Assembly: GCA_004802725.1 (NCBI GenBank)
Contig: SGPM01000072.1
Coordinates: 29,787-93,786 of the forward strand
Source: Antrodiella citrinella
Taxonomy: Eukaryota > Basidiomycota > Agaricomycetes > Polyporales > Steccherinaceae
Direction of reading: 5' to 3'
DNA length: 64,000 nucleotides
Below, piece after piece: positions 44,901 to 56,299 of the stretch; position 1 is the first letter of the stretch; the number at the start of each line of letters is the position of its first letter. A model generated the notes under the pieces. The model was not told the DNA's origin, searched no databases, and saw only the letters and a list, made by a program, of their open reading frames with translations. The position numbers and the translations under genes are program-made.

Positions 44901-45709
44901 CATTTTGACCCTTCATCGTCAGGCCTCTCTTCCACTCTTTCTCTTGACTCCCATCTCCCCTCCTCCGCTCAAGTCTGGTCAGCCACCAACATCCTCCCTT
45001 GCCTTACTATCCCGACATTCCCAACCCCGACGCGGTGAGCAGTATATATCCCACTACGCCTTTGAGTGTGTGCTGACAATGCTCTTATAGTTCAACGGTA
45101 GGTCGTTTCCTCGCCGTCAAGCTACTTCAACTTTGTACCCTCTTCAAAACATCCTTTCGAATTTGGTTCTCTCCTTCAACACCCTTTCAATCTCGTTCTC
45201 TATTTCAACCACTGCATGGGTACCGTTAGCCCCGACACCTCTCGCGCCCACCTCCCAGCGGGGCGTTGCCTGCCTTACCGCGGCCGTACTACTATTCGCC
45301 AAGAGTTGCGTCCGCCTGACTGGCTCGCGTGTGGTGGCGACCACCTGCACCGAGTCCAGGTACAGATTGTGCTTGCGGTATTATTATATACTCTTACCTT
45401 CCTCCTGAGGGGACCGAGAGGGGGGGTTCGACGGTACTGGGCAACACGCCTGTTTATCCTCGTTTCGGCTTCATTGCGACCCGATACCACTCAACCATGA
45501 CGCGCGGGGATCCGGGATACTTCGAATGGGAAGGATGGCTTGCACAGGTGCGTCCCCCTTGTCCCCGAGGGAGGGCAACCGCAGTCCGGATGATCGGATT
45601 GGGGTTGTCCTGGCGCAGACCTTTTCGTGGTCCTCGGGATAAGTACCTGGTGCGTGTGAGGGGCGCCAGCCTCGAGCACAAGCCGGGGAAACCAACATGC
45701 GTCTTAATA
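44886..45709 (+). repeat. Three-unit array, unit 2 (apparently non-coding)
   Basis: From TATA (44886) through GACGCG|GTGAG (45029-45039), then TTATAG|TTCAACG|GTAGGTCG (45085-45105), a putative 7-nt exon. Shared blocks follow: AGTTGCGTCCGCCTGACTGG (45303-), CTGAGGGGACCGAGAGG, ATGACGCGCGGGGATCC (45498-), GCGCAGACCTTTTCGTGGTC (45613-) and GGGGAAACCAACATGCGTCT (45684-). Confidence 0.7.
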
Positions 45710-45724
45710 TGATTACTGTCAGCC

Positions 45725-46477
45725 TCTAATGTCCTCTACTACGACGACCCCGCCGCGGTGAGTGCCAGTTCTTAACCCAATTTACTTTCAAACCTTTATT
45801 AATGATCCATTAGTCCAACAGTAGGTCGTTCCTCGTTGAATCCTCTCAACCCACTATCTTCCTCTTTCAATCTCTTTGGTGCCGTCGTCCCGATCCCTCT
45901 CGTGCCCGCCTCGCCGTGAGGTCATTACCACCAGCACCGGGCTTTGTTTGCCTCACCGCAACATCGACTCCGTTTTCTGTCTATGGCTCTTTGTGGCTAG
46001 CCCTACCATCATTCAACCCCTGCAATGGGATTCTACCAGTCTCGCTTGCTCAGAGTTGCGTCCGCCTGACTGACTTGTGTGTGGATGCGACCATTTGGAC
46101 CGGGTCCAGGCATGGATTGCGCTCGCAGCTTCGATTCCAATATCTCATCCTTCATCTTGAAGGGGCCGAGAGCGGTGTCAACGGTATCAGGCTACGCGTC
46201 CATTCGTTGTGCGCTTTCATCCAGTCCCTCCGTGACCACCCGCTACTGACGAATCGTTTCAGCATGACGCGGCGCGGGGCAGTCGACGACCAGAAAGATA
46301 GATGTCTTGTATAGGTGCGTCTCCACTTTTCCCTGAGGGAGGGGCGAGCGCGGTCCGATAAATCGGATCGTGCTTGTCCAGGCGCAGACCTTTCCGTGGT
46401 CCTCAGGATAAGTACCTGGTTCGATGTAAGGAGCGCCAGCTTCGAGCACCGACCGGGGAAACCAACATGCGTCTTGA
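45725..46477 (+). repeat. Three-unit array, unit 3 (apparently non-coding)
   Basis: Same order as unit 2: GCCGCG|GTGAG (45752-45762), CATTAG|TCCAACA|GTAGGTCG (45808-45828), AGTTGCGTCCGCCTGACTGA (about 46053-), GAAGGGGCCGAGAGCGG, ATGACGCGGCGCGGGG (46264-), GCGCAGACCTTTCCGTGGTC (46382-) and GGGGAAACCAACATGCGTCT (46454-). Spacing between the last two blocks is nearly the same in all three units (about 70 bases). Confidence 0.7.
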
Positions 46478-46574
46478 AATCACGGCGATCTCATTATGAG
46501 TAGTAGCAACATGTATCAACGTCTTACTTGAATACACATCGATGTTACTTGCATTTCTTCTAGTCGCATTTCAG

Positions 46575-48165
46575 TCACGAGGTAGCCAACCATCGTCGCG
46601 AAGTCCTCTCTGATACGATCCGACCTTGCTTCACCGTAGTACGATCATGCGGCGGGTTACATACCACGCTTTGAACATGATTGCCTCGCACCATCACTAA
46701 ATCAGCCAGATCTCCGGGTATTGGTACAAGGGGGTTTGTACCACGTTCAGAGCCTAATGATCGTCCGATCGCTTGTCGTGCAGTGGTTGTAACTGCTTCC
46801 TATATTTTGCGAGTCCGTGAGTAACTATATTGCTCGCAGTATGCACAAAAATTGACTCACCACAAGGGCTTGCGAAGCGGCTGTCGTTCCTGCTTGGAAG
46901 ATAGCAACGCCGAGAGGACACAGCGCGAGGGGGTCCGGCGGACCCTGAGGGGTAAATGCATTTCCGACGTTGTTGACTGCCATGGCTACCTGAACGCCAT
47001 ATTTCCGCTCCAACTCCACGACATTCAGAGTGCCTCTCGGAATGGGCTCGAGGCTGCGTCCCATCATGTACAGATCGCTCTGCGGCAACCCGACGAGAGT
47101 GACAGGTAGATGAGCGCTCTTGACGATGTTCGTGAACTTCGTCCACTCTTCAGAACTGAACATCGTGAGGCGGGTAGCGTGCCCGATGCAGACGTGCATC
47201 CGGTCATCCCATTTTCCGGCTGCTATTCGCGCCTGCAACTCACCCAAAACGAACCAGATGAGCGGCGTTTGGGAGGAGTCGAGGTTGTAATCGAGATGGA
47301 AATCGACGTGTAGCTTGTGATCCCAGGCAAGGTCAAATATACATTGAACGTTCCATCGACTTTCGTCAATGTTTGATTCCACGTAGGGTGCAGAACCTAT
47401 GGCTTCAATCCCGTCCATGACCAGAGCTGCCTGCATCTCACCGAGGTTACTCAGGCTATGGTCCCCCGCATCCCGAGTTTCTCCCGAGGCAATTGGATCC
47501 TGCGCGAAAACTAACGAAGTCAACATCCATTCTGTTAGAACGAGATCGGGGCGGCCTTACCTGCTATTTGAATGTCACATAGATGAGACAGATCTTTCTT
47601 GAGACGCAGCGCTATCTTCAGACAGGACTGTTTGACCGTCGCATCGATTTCCACGTGAGCCCGCATGCAAGTAACTCCGGACTCGACACTTTCGACGATA
47701 AGACGCTTGCCACGTTCGTACAAATCATCCAAATCGTGTGGGAACTGGGCTTTCGCGGCTGCAGTCACTCTCAGAGCTTCAGGAAAGTCGCTAGAATATT
47801 TGGAATGTTCAGCTGAGCGATTGTTCAGATACTATTTAGACACGTCGACTCACCCAGTCAAAAGTCTGTCGCATTTGTCCAGTATGAAGCACTTGTCTAG
47901 ATGAATATGGGCATGGCACAATCTACAACCATCAATCAACATGATGTTTCCGGAAACAGAAAGAAATAGAAACTTGCGAAGGAAGTAACAAGCACCGACC
48001 TCCGCCATCAAGTTGTTGGGCTTCTTGCCAGACTTCGCCGTCGTGTTCGCTGGACTTCACGATGGCGTGAACCTTGCCCGATTGGCAGATAACATTGTAC
48101 AATTCGGTGGCTTTCGCAGGGTCATGGAAGGGAAGGAAAACGTTGCGAATCGTGATATCACCCAT
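46575..48165 (-). CDS. Cytosine-deaminase-like metal-dependent amidohydrolase
   Basis: Start at 48163-48165: MGDITIRNVFLPFHDPAKAT, the usual opening strand before the barrel. Metal-binding motif HAHIHLDKCFILDKC (HxH) near 47900; LRVTAAAKAQFPHDLDDLYE-type region; GVTCMRAHVEIDATVKQSCL; DPIASGETRD; LDYNLD after HKLHVDFH (metal His); HVCIGHATRLTMFSSEEWTK; VTLVGLPQSDLYMMGRSLEP; VAMAVNNVGNAFTPQGPPDP. After an intron, the last exons give EAVTTTARQAIGRSLGSERG, VPIPGDLADLVMVRGNHVQS and the end SRRWLATS, the small beta domain of the superfamily. About eight introns of about 50 bases. Closest to CodA-type cytosine deaminases and related hydrolases; exact substrate not certain. Probably cytosolic. Confidence 0.85.
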
Positions 48166-48733
48166 GCCTGCGAGACGGCTAGCGTAGCTGGAGCACGACA
48201 CGGCTGCAATTGCAACAGTGTGTCGATATAAGTTGATTTAGTTCCGATCTGGAGGCGCACAGCGCTTGGAATAATCAGAAGGCACCTATGAAAGGATCAG
48301 TGAGTGCAAGAAAGAACGCAGATTAGGAGGACGTACTTGAGAGTGTTCAAGTTAGAACCAGTCCCCGGCCTCCGAGTCATACCTCATAGGTGTGTCGGCC
48401 CGGACAAGCCGGTGTAGGTGGTAAGAACGAAGAATTGCATTTGCAATTGCGTGAAAGAACGCGAGGTTACTGTACATTCCATCCTCCTTACACAGATCGT
48501 AAGAAAGGGCAAGAAGAATAAGGAATGTCAGTGGAGATAGGGACGGGTATGCGAGACAGCGATTACGGGGAGATTGCCTAAATGAATGAGAGTTTGGGTG
48601 ACGGGGAGAACTATATATTAATGGGGGTGATGCAGGATACGAAACACAAATGAGGGAGGGATCTTCCAATGTCCGCCAGAAAACGACAAAGAATATGAAC
48701 GAGCGAGAAGACGACAAGACAGGGACAATTGGA
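48166..48733. other. Intergenic, upstream of the amidohydrolase
   Basis: No conserved frame; contains the amidohydrolase promoter and the 3' flank of the F-box-like gene. Confidence 0.5.
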
Positions 48734-51700
48734 CTAATTGACTCTGCGTCTCTTGCGAGACGTTGCGTGATACTCGTCGTCCTCTCCCGAGCTGTGATCT
48801 TCGTCGGGAACATCGAGACCGTACAGTTGTTGACGTTTGGCCTTGTCAGATTTTCGGAGACGTTGTAGATGGAATGATAGAGATCGCAAGAATTCGCTCT
48901 GAAAAATATGATATCAATGACTGCTAAACTGGTTACATGAGGACCGAAAGGCCTTACTCTGGTTACACGAAGTTTGTTGTCTCCCGACGATGCTTGCATG
49001 CGTCGCTTCTTCTCCTTGTACTACTCTCCGATGTCAGTAGCCACAAAATATGATTCAAGTGACGAAATGTACCTTTTTCTCCTCTTCCTTCATCAGCGCC
49101 GTGAGGTGTTTGATCCACTTCTGCATGTTTGACTCTACTTTGCGTTTCTTGGCATGAGCAGAAACATGCTGTACCATGTCATCCTGCTCATCCGCAATAG
49201 CGTCATCGTCGCTGTCAGGAATCGCATAGCTCTTCTTGCTGGCAGTGCTTCGACGAGGTCTTGGTCTAGAAGATGACGATTCACCTACAACATCCAGGGA
49301 TTCAAAGGGCAAGGTTGATGGCCCAGGACTACTTTCGGTCTTGACGGTGTACTCTTGGACCATCTTGATGCGGAATCGGGGTCGTTTGGTGCGTTTCGCG
49401 ACAAATGACTTCTGCGGTGTCCCGCTCAAGTCCTCGGGTGACAAGTAGTCTTCTTCCGTGAAGTAGAACTCGGCTCCAGCCTCGATATCGTCGAACAGGA
49501 TAGAGCCCTGCTTCAAAATAGATCAGATACGACGTACTCACGTGTAATAGAGCAGCCTCGACTCACCGTAGATCGACCTAATCGCGCAAGCATCTTGAAC
49601 AGCTTCAAGGTAATCGGTATCCGGGTTTCAGGAGACCAGCTATCCATGTAGCTGTAGTTGTGTATGGCCTGGGCGTTGCGTAAGTAAGTAGGAGTTTGAA
49701 CTAGACAATGATCGACTTACAGCAGGGTTACAGTTCACGATGGCATTCATCATGAAGACAGCACAGATACCGCTCCTTACGCCATACCGGGTTCTCACAT
49801 ATTTACCAACATGTAGATAGTCTATAGAGCGATGAGATCGAGTGAACGAATGTTAAATCAAGACTTACCGGAGGGGAATGTCAACTTTGCTGAATGACCA
49901 TGATCAGAGGTGTATACGTCGAAGAAACGACGTCGTGCACGTGTGGGACCCATCTCGTCCTTCCTAATCATATAAGATAGCGTATCCTGGCCGATATTGC
50001 CCTGCGCAGATCGTAAAGAAAATCAGCACGTGTTCTGCCAAGGTCTAACAAAAGCAAACGCACAAGGTCATCGTCGTCATCGACTTCGTCTGCAGCCTCG
50101 TCCATGGCATCCTGGTCCATTGCGTCATCGTCATCGCCCTTCCTGTCTCGGTCGCCTGCGATGAGTGCTGCCTGAACGGGTTGCACGTCGGCAATGTTGT
50201 TATATTGCCTTGAGACGGAGTTATCCCGACAGAGAGGCGCCTGGTACGCCGTGACCGCCTTCTCATCGTCCCAAGCAGGCAGCTCATCCAGCTTCAACCG
50301 GTAATGTTGCATCGCCCGCTCACGAACTAGATCGTCCAAGAATGGATACGCTTCTAGCAATCGCTTCAACATCTTCCCCTTGCAACTCGATTCCAAACAT
50401 CGGAATGCCAGCTCCTGCACCAAACCCTCGACCTCGTTTCTCGACATCTTCATCTCGACCCGACCAAAGTCCAGGATCCCACCAAAATGCTCAGGAGCAA
50501 AGTTGTTGGCTAGAGCCTCAAGTAAGTCGGTTCGTTTGATGGGCGAAAGACCAAGATCGTCGATCTTCTCTTTGCACGTAGGCACGAACGAGGGGACGTT
50601 GAGTGAGCTTTGACCCCCCAGCGTGCTGATGAAGATCTGCAACAGTAGTACCACGCGCACAGTTGGATCCTTCGACGGAAAGTCAAGGTACAGGTGGCGT
50701 AGAGTTGCGCCGATGTTTGGTAGTGTGATAGAACGAGTATTGATGAATAACTGTGGAAGGGTAGGTGAGTATATGCGTGCAAATGAGGTGACAAAAGATC
50801 TACCTTAATCAATTCTTCGACCACAGACCTACCACAAGCATCAGAGAAGCGTGTAACGTGGTAAAAGGAAATTGACATACGAAAGGGAGAACCTCAAGAG
50901 ACCCTCTTTGTCAAGGATCTTCAACGCTTCGTATGCGGCTTCATTCGTCTTTGCTTCCATGCAGATCTCTCCTGCAACAGTGCGACTCAAGAACATGCTG
51001 GACGATGAGGTGTAAACGACTCAAGCGATCACGTAAAAGAAAGAGTGGACATACTGTCGGTCGAGACGAGTCAACTCCCGAACGTTTACTACTATTTCGT
51101 TGCAACGGCCGTCCGAGGTGATGACCGGTTTCTCAAACATCTTGCGGAACACGAAGTCACGATACTGAGTTGCAGATTCAAGTGTTAGCGTCAGCACGGT
51201 TACGAAGCAGAACGTGGACTTGCCTTGCGATCCATGTAGAAACCGTTCTTTCTTGCAAATGGAAGTAAACGAGGCTCAATGGCTAGAACCAGGGGAAACG
51301 AGGCCATCATAGGATCCTGACACAGAGTGAGGACTTGTGCGGAATTGAGAAGGATTTGGTCATACCTTATTAGAAAAAGGTATAAACTACACCCGGTTCC
51401 CTCAGCACGATCCCCAGCCTGGCACGAAGCTGACAACGTACCTCGTATTTCTCCACAATCTCTTTCATCGTTTCCCATTTTACCGTTCGTTGCCCCACAG
51501 GTACCCGACTGTCTTTCAGCAGACTGATGAACTTCGCACCGTCATCGTCGTTCTTTCCTGGCGGCACGTTCCCGTACCTTTCGCCCGCGAGCGCAAGGAG
51601 GTGGGTCACCACGGTGAAATCGAGTGACCGTACCCAAGGCGTCTTGATCCAAGGCAGCAAGGAGCGAAAATAGTGCTGAATTACACATTGGACGAGGTAG

Positions 51701-52137
51701 CGCGAGAGGTGGGCGTCAGAGTTTAGGAGAATCTGGGATCAGGGGGTTAACACGGACGACTGTTCACGAGAGCAGACATGGCCAGTAAAGGTGATTCGTC
51801 TAAACGACTTACATCTATAACTTCTTTATTCATGAGTTTGCCTCTGCCCAATGCCCAGTACAAAGCTTGCGTCTTGCCGTAGCGCATAATAAAATAGCTG
51901 GCCCGGCAATATGGATCCCGCGTGAAAGCATAAATGGATTTGTTGACCAGGCTGAAACTGGTAGGATCGTCGAGCTCATTAATGATGATTTGAAGAATTT
52001 CGTCTGCGTTGCGAATTATTGGGCGGCGAGGAGTGGTGTATGCGAGGCACAGAGAGGAAGGACCGGGAGTACGGCACGATAAGATGAGCGGAAAGTCCTC
52101 GATGGAAAGAGAGAAGCTCACCACACAGGCGGTCCAT
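48734..52137 (-). CDS. Large F-box-like protein of unknown function
   Basis: Start at 52135-52137. The first tiny exon (MDRLC) splices to DEILQIIINELDDPTSFSLV, an F-box-like opening followed by NKSIYAFTRDPYCRASYFIM. Then RYGKTQALYWALGRGKLMNK and SDAHLSRYLVQCVIQHYFRS look like ankyrin-type helices. Further along: KTPWVRSLDFTVVTHLLALA, ASFPLVLAIEPRLLPFARKN, FVFRKMFEKPVITSDG, FLSRTVAGEICMEAKTNEAA, and an acidic insert (DDDDAMDQDAMDEAADEVDDDD). After that come RRRFFDVYTSDHGHSAKLTF, a charged linker (RRSTASKKSYAIPDSDDD) and a coiled-coil tail ending LQRLRKSDKAKRQQLYGLDV and SRKRRRVN, a likely nuclear signal. Roughly fifteen exons, all with short introns. Such proteins recur in Agaricomycetes with no assigned role. 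I treat it as one gene because frames and splice sites continue throughout; boundaries inside are approximate. Confidence 0.7.
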
Positions 52138-52436
52138 CGTGAAAGCCGTAGTCAGCGCCGGATGGAATGATCGTACGACGTTGAAGTCGATGAGCGGGGG
52201 GTGCTGGCGGACGTTGGCAACAGAGAGTAGGGGCGAATTCTTGACGCCCACAAGACCGATGAAGCGGTGGCCCAATATGGCAATCGGACCTCCAAATCGG
52301 TCACATTTAGACTTTTCTGGGTCACGGTGGCTGCTCCCTCTCAAACTCAAACACGACCACAACTTTGTTCACAACATTCGAGCATGTTTCTATGTCGTGA
52401 ATGTACGCTACACAACCCAACGACGACGAGCAAGCC

Positions 52437-53640
52437 TCACATTTGACCTGTAAAGTACCCTCGCCAAATCTGCCACGGCAACCTCCATGTCCGAAGCTGT
52501 AACGACGGGTGGAAAGCATCAAAGTTAACTTTCTCGAGGCGCTCCAGGAATTGCCCGGTCGGAATCTATAAGTCGTTCACGAAACGTACAACGTCAGTCA
52601 GAGAGACGAGCGGATTGTTCGGAACAGCTGGCCGACGTACCGCAGACAAAAATACCGGTCTTGCTCTCTCGGGCACTTTGCCACCGTACTCTTTGAACGT
52701 CTCTCGGGCCGTCATCAAGTGGTCGTTTGCCAGGGTCGCAAACTCAAAGACTGCTTCATCGATCCCTTTCGCTCCTCCACCCTTCCTAAAAACTTCTTCT
52801 TGACTGACCCCGTGCCGTGCAGTTATTTCTGCTGGAATGACCATCCTTCCCTTCGAGGCATGATATGGGAGTGCGCGCAGCAGCGTGGCGATCGTTTGGG
52901 ACACGCCAAGGTGGGAAGCAGCGTGTGACAGAACGTCGGAGGATGACAGCGAGAGAAGGGAAAGTTGCAGATACAGAAACGTGGAAGATGTAGACTCCGC
53001 ATGGGTCAAAAGGGAATCCGTTGTAAGATGCGTCGGACTGTGTAGTTCAGCGTCCTTAGGGAGGCATGTTAGTCACGGGTCGCAAAAGAAAACTCTAAAG
53101 CATATTCACTCTGGCATTGACGATCCTTTTTAGGTGATATGAAGGGAGCTTTTCGTTCGCGTAGGCTTCATACAGTGCGAGAGCAATTGGATGCCTCGGC
53201 GGACTGCCCTGCGGCAACGGCTTCGGTGAGTAACATATGCATAACGCTGGATCTTTGACCAACGCACATCAGCGATGCCTTTCAATGCATCGTTCCAGAA
53301 TTGCATCCTCATCTTGCCTATCATGGTATTTGAAACGGACTCTTGCACAATTGCTACCTCAATCTGGCAACAGCTCAGCTAATTGAATCTGTTCAATACG
53401 TGTAGGACGGGCTTTACTCACGTGGAACGCCCTCAAAGCGTAATACGCGTTTTGAAGCTGGCGGGGATAAAACTGCGAGGTCAAGAATGCTTCATAGTCC
53501 CGCTTCCGAACGAGATCTTTGCAGTAGCCATTGGGGTCATTCAGACCACTCTCCAGGCCGGATGCCGACGACATGGCGCGCGCCCGGGGGGGCCACCATC
53601 GTGTACACGGTGTCGAACGAGCGATACTGCAGCGCAACAT
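52437..53640 (-). CDS. NDUFAF6: NDUFAF6-like complex I assembly factor (phytoene/squalene synthase fold)
   Basis: Mitochondrial member of the isoprenoid synthase family needed for assembly of complex I. Start at 53638-53640; the first 25 residues (MLRCSIARSTPCTRWWPPRA) are basic and suit a mitochondrial presequence. Family marks: YCKDLVRKRDYEAFLTSQFY, LQNAYYALRAFHVSKARPTR, ESVSNTMIGKMRMQFWNDAL, GSPPRHPIALALYEAYANEK, STFLYLQLSLLSLSSSDVLS, HAASHLGVSQTIATLLRALP and KGRMVIPAEITARHGVSQEE. The C-terminus is LRTWRLPWQIWRGYFTGQM, typical of the family. The Asp-rich motifs of true synthases are not retained, as in NDUFAF6. About five introns. Divergent from SDHAF1 (complex II factor) with 237 bases between starts. 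Confidence 0.9.
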
Positions 53641-53877
53641 AACGATGAAATTATGACGAGATAGAGTGCATGGAGCCTGAGGACGTTGCAGATAGGTGGC
53701 ACGACCGATGTGGTTGGGAGGAAAGAGTGACGCAACACTAGCGCTCGTGTGCTCTCTCAGATGTAACCGACGGCTACCGACGGTGGCCTTACTTCTTCAC
53801 CACCACCCTCCGTGCAATTCCCTTCAGCTATTGAGTACTACTTTGCGCATTATATGCATCGGTAAAAGTCGTATTCG
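53641..53877. promoter_or_regulatory. Shared divergent promoter, NDUFAF6 / SDHAF1
   Basis: 237 bases between the two start codons, serving assembly factors for respiratory complexes I and II. No known binding site recognised. Confidence 0.5.
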
Positions 53878-54235
53878 ATGGTTGCAACTTATTCCGGGCT
53901 GCAGAGGGAGGTCATGGCTTTGTATCGTCGGTGAGTCCTGGCGTTCTCGCTTTCGGTGCGATGTTCTCATTCAGTTCTCGTCCAGTGCTTTACGCATGGT
54001 CCGTACAAAACCTGAGACGACTCGAACCAAGTTCCTGACCTTCGTACGGTACTCTTTCAAGACACAAGCCACGTCAATCACGCCCAGACAAGTTTCAGCC
54101 ATCGAACATTTACTTCGAAAGGGACGACGTCAATTAGAGATGTACGAGGACCCGAAAGTGCGGGATTGTTGGGTTAGCAAGGAAATGCGAGAATGGGATG
54201 AGGGGGACCGTCGCAGAGCAGTCAATGCACAATAA
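53878..54235 (+). CDS. SDHAF1: Succinate dehydrogenase assembly factor 1 (LYR protein)
   Basis: Two exons (53878-53930 and 53986-54235) give exactly 100 residues. Start MVATYSGLQREVMALYRRAL; the LYR motif is LYRRALR, spanning the 55-base intron. Next RMVRTKPETTRTKFLTFVRY; SAIEHLLRKGRRQLEMYEDP is the family's conserved RRGRRQL region. It ends REWDEGDRRRAVNAQ. LYR proteins bind the Fe-S transfer machinery; SDHAF1/Sdh6 helps insert clusters into the SDHB subunit in the mitochondrial matrix. A longer upstream frame exists but lacks the LYR motif. Converges on the uL29m gene 84 bases away. Confidence 0.9.
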
Positions 54236-54319
54236 AGCAACTATAATGTAAAGTGTATCTACCCTCTCCAACGACGAGTACCGCTTCACGCTCTGTTAGA
54301 TGAGCACCAGCACCCCGCT

Positions 54320-55139
54320 CTACGATCGCTTTTCCGAGGCTTCGTTCAAGACCTCTACTGTCTCAAACAGCCCTGCAGCAGCCAAGTTTGCGGCGTTATC
54401 CTTCGACCCTTTCGGTGCTGCCTTCCGCGGTGCAATGACCTTCGGTACCTCCTCCACCACGGGCTCCTCAACTTCTCCCAACAGAACGGCACGCTTCTGT
54501 GCGAAGATCTCCACTGCACGCTCATACGCAATTCGTCTCTCGTTGACCACATATTTGATACGTGCCATGGACTTCCGGACCTGTAGCATACATATAGATT
54601 AGAGGAGAGATCAGGAAGACAAAACATTGTCACGTACTCTGTGTGCTTTTGGTGTATTCGAAGTTCGGTTCGGGCTGACTTGAAGTCGACGGCCCTCCTC
54701 CCTCTGAGTTGCTAGAAGGTTGCGCTCCCTAAGGAGTACATACCACAAAGTATGCAAATCCTTGAAACTTTTCCTCCGTAGCTCTGCAGCCGTCCAAGAA
54801 CGACCTGTCGAAACCTTCCAATCAAACCCCATCCATAAAACGACGAAACCGGATTTGCTCACCGCTTGACTTTGTAGTCATGTCGTACGGCTCCAGCGTG
54901 TCATACTTCACCACACCATCCTCCTCGCGCTGTCGGAAAAACCCATACAAGCCATGCTTCGGGTCGACTGGGATGTTCAACTGTGGTCGCTGCTGCCCGT
55001 TTACTGGACTGCTGGGAGACAGCTTAGAGGTGACAGGTACGATAGAGGCGAAGGATCGTGTGTAGGAAGAGCGTGTCACTGCGACTGAGCGCGTGCAGCT
55101 CGACAACGCACCACGAAGTTGGGACGTCGAGGGAATCAT
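54320..55139 (-). CDS. MRPL4: Mitochondrial large-subunit ribosomal protein uL29m (MRPL47/Mrpl4)
   Basis: Three exons (55139-54863, 54804-54638, 54580-54320) give 234 residues. The N-terminus ([20 protein letters not shown]) is Ser/Thr/Arg-rich and acid-free, a typical presequence. The signature is [20 protein letters not shown] followed by [20 protein letters not shown], unmistakable for MRPL47. A coiled segment follows ([20 protein letters not shown]), then an Ala/Lys-rich tail. Part of the large mitoribosomal subunit near the exit tunnel. Complete, no disruption. Confidence 0.93.
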
Positions 55140-55385
55140 TTCCTGCGCAAACGGCGACCACTAAGGACGAGAGTGAAGGAGTGGAAATGGAGCCTCAGTG
55201 AACTGTATAACTCTACTCCCAAAGCTATCGACGAGGGCGGGCGCTCGCTTTCTTGGATTCCCACGGGTCACGAAATTAAGGCTGGGTAAGAGTCTGCGCT
55301 ACTGAACGTTGAACATCACTCCCAAACGCAAGTTTGTTCATTCCTAGCATTCTCCTCAGAAAGACCAAAAACTATCGACGTCACT
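55140..55385. other. Intergenic, nothing recognised
   Basis: Upstream of uL29m and downstream of the small unknown gene. Only flanking sequence seen. Confidence 0.5.
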
Positions 55386-55829
55386 TTAGTTGCGTCCCGA
55401 GCTCTCCTCCTCCACTTTCCCTCCGGCACGCTTGACCGATGGTGGTGCGTTTGGTTCAGAACTCGAGCCGTCATCTTCCGAGTCTGTCATATAATAGAAC
55501 TCGTAGAGTTCCGGGGGATAGTTCACGAAGCGGACTTGGACGCGTGTATCACGCTGGTCGTAAGCGTTCGTCCGGGAGGGTCCGTTGCAGATAGACGTGC
55601 GAGACGAGGTCGCCTTTGAATAGTTCTGTGCAATAAGTTATGCGACAAGCATCAACAACAAATTCGTTCGGAAGAACACGGTACGCACCCTACACGTCTC
55701 CTTCCAAGGACGCAAGGAAGGAAGCCTCGGAGGCAGAGGGCGGCTGTACTTGTCCAGCGGAGAAGCAGGCTGCGGGATATGTTTGTATTTCTTGGGCGTT
55801 CTGGGCGTAGGGAATGGTTGGGCAGGCAT
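55386..55829 (-). CDS. Small protein of unknown function
   Basis: Two exons (55829-55689 and 55625-55386) give 126 residues. Start MPAQPFPTPRTPKKYKHIPQ, followed by PLPPRLPSLRPWKETCR and NYSKATSSRTSICNGPSRTN; then VQVRFVNYPPELYEFYYMTD and an acidic/basic disordered end (EEESSGRN). Pro-rich ends and a short ordered centre; no domain recognised. The gene model rests on clean splice sites and an in-frame join. Could be a fast-evolving orphan. Confidence 0.6.
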
Positions 55830-56299
55830 GTTTATGAAGTCGAACGAGTGTGTGTAGAGAGCGTGGTAATGGCGAGGCTATGTGGCGTAGGTGTCGTGAA
55901 TGTCGTGAAGGAAGAAAAGATGCAGGTCACAAAAATCGCTGAGAGATACTTACCGTCCTGCCTGAGGCTGACAGTCAAAATTGGTTCAGTTCAAAATACC
56001 TCATGTGTCGGAGTCGTGTCACAGGTCTGGTCGAACGAACCGCGGTGCAGACAGTTCTAACAGCTGGTCCAGATCAAAATGAGCTCTCCAAGCAAAAAAC
56101 TGAGTGCAAGTAAAACGTCAGATACAAACACTGAAGCAAATGAACAGATCATGGCGTACCTTACACCACCGAGAAATGCAAGGGACTCACAAATCACGCA
56201 GACTTCCAAGCAAGGAAATAGTATATTATACCTGGTGTACAAGCTCAATAGAACAGACATAGAATAGACCCAAGCATACAGCAAACGCAAAAGTCTCGA
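55830..56299. other. Intergenic, nothing recognised
   Basis: Between the small unknown gene and the NSE2 stop. No conserved frame. Confidence 0.5.

Noticed and set aside
45600..45712. A frame ending PGKPTCVLI-stop, which looks like a CAAX-tailed mating pheromone precursor
   Set aside because: The matching place in unit 1 reads on past CVLI and in unit 3 gives CVLK with a longer tail. No pheromone receptor gene is nearby and no frame is conserved across units, so the motif is probably chance.
53696..53877. Upstream extension of the SDHAF1 second-exon frame
   Set aside because: It bypasses the intron that joins the LYR motif; the 100-residue spliced product matches the family length.
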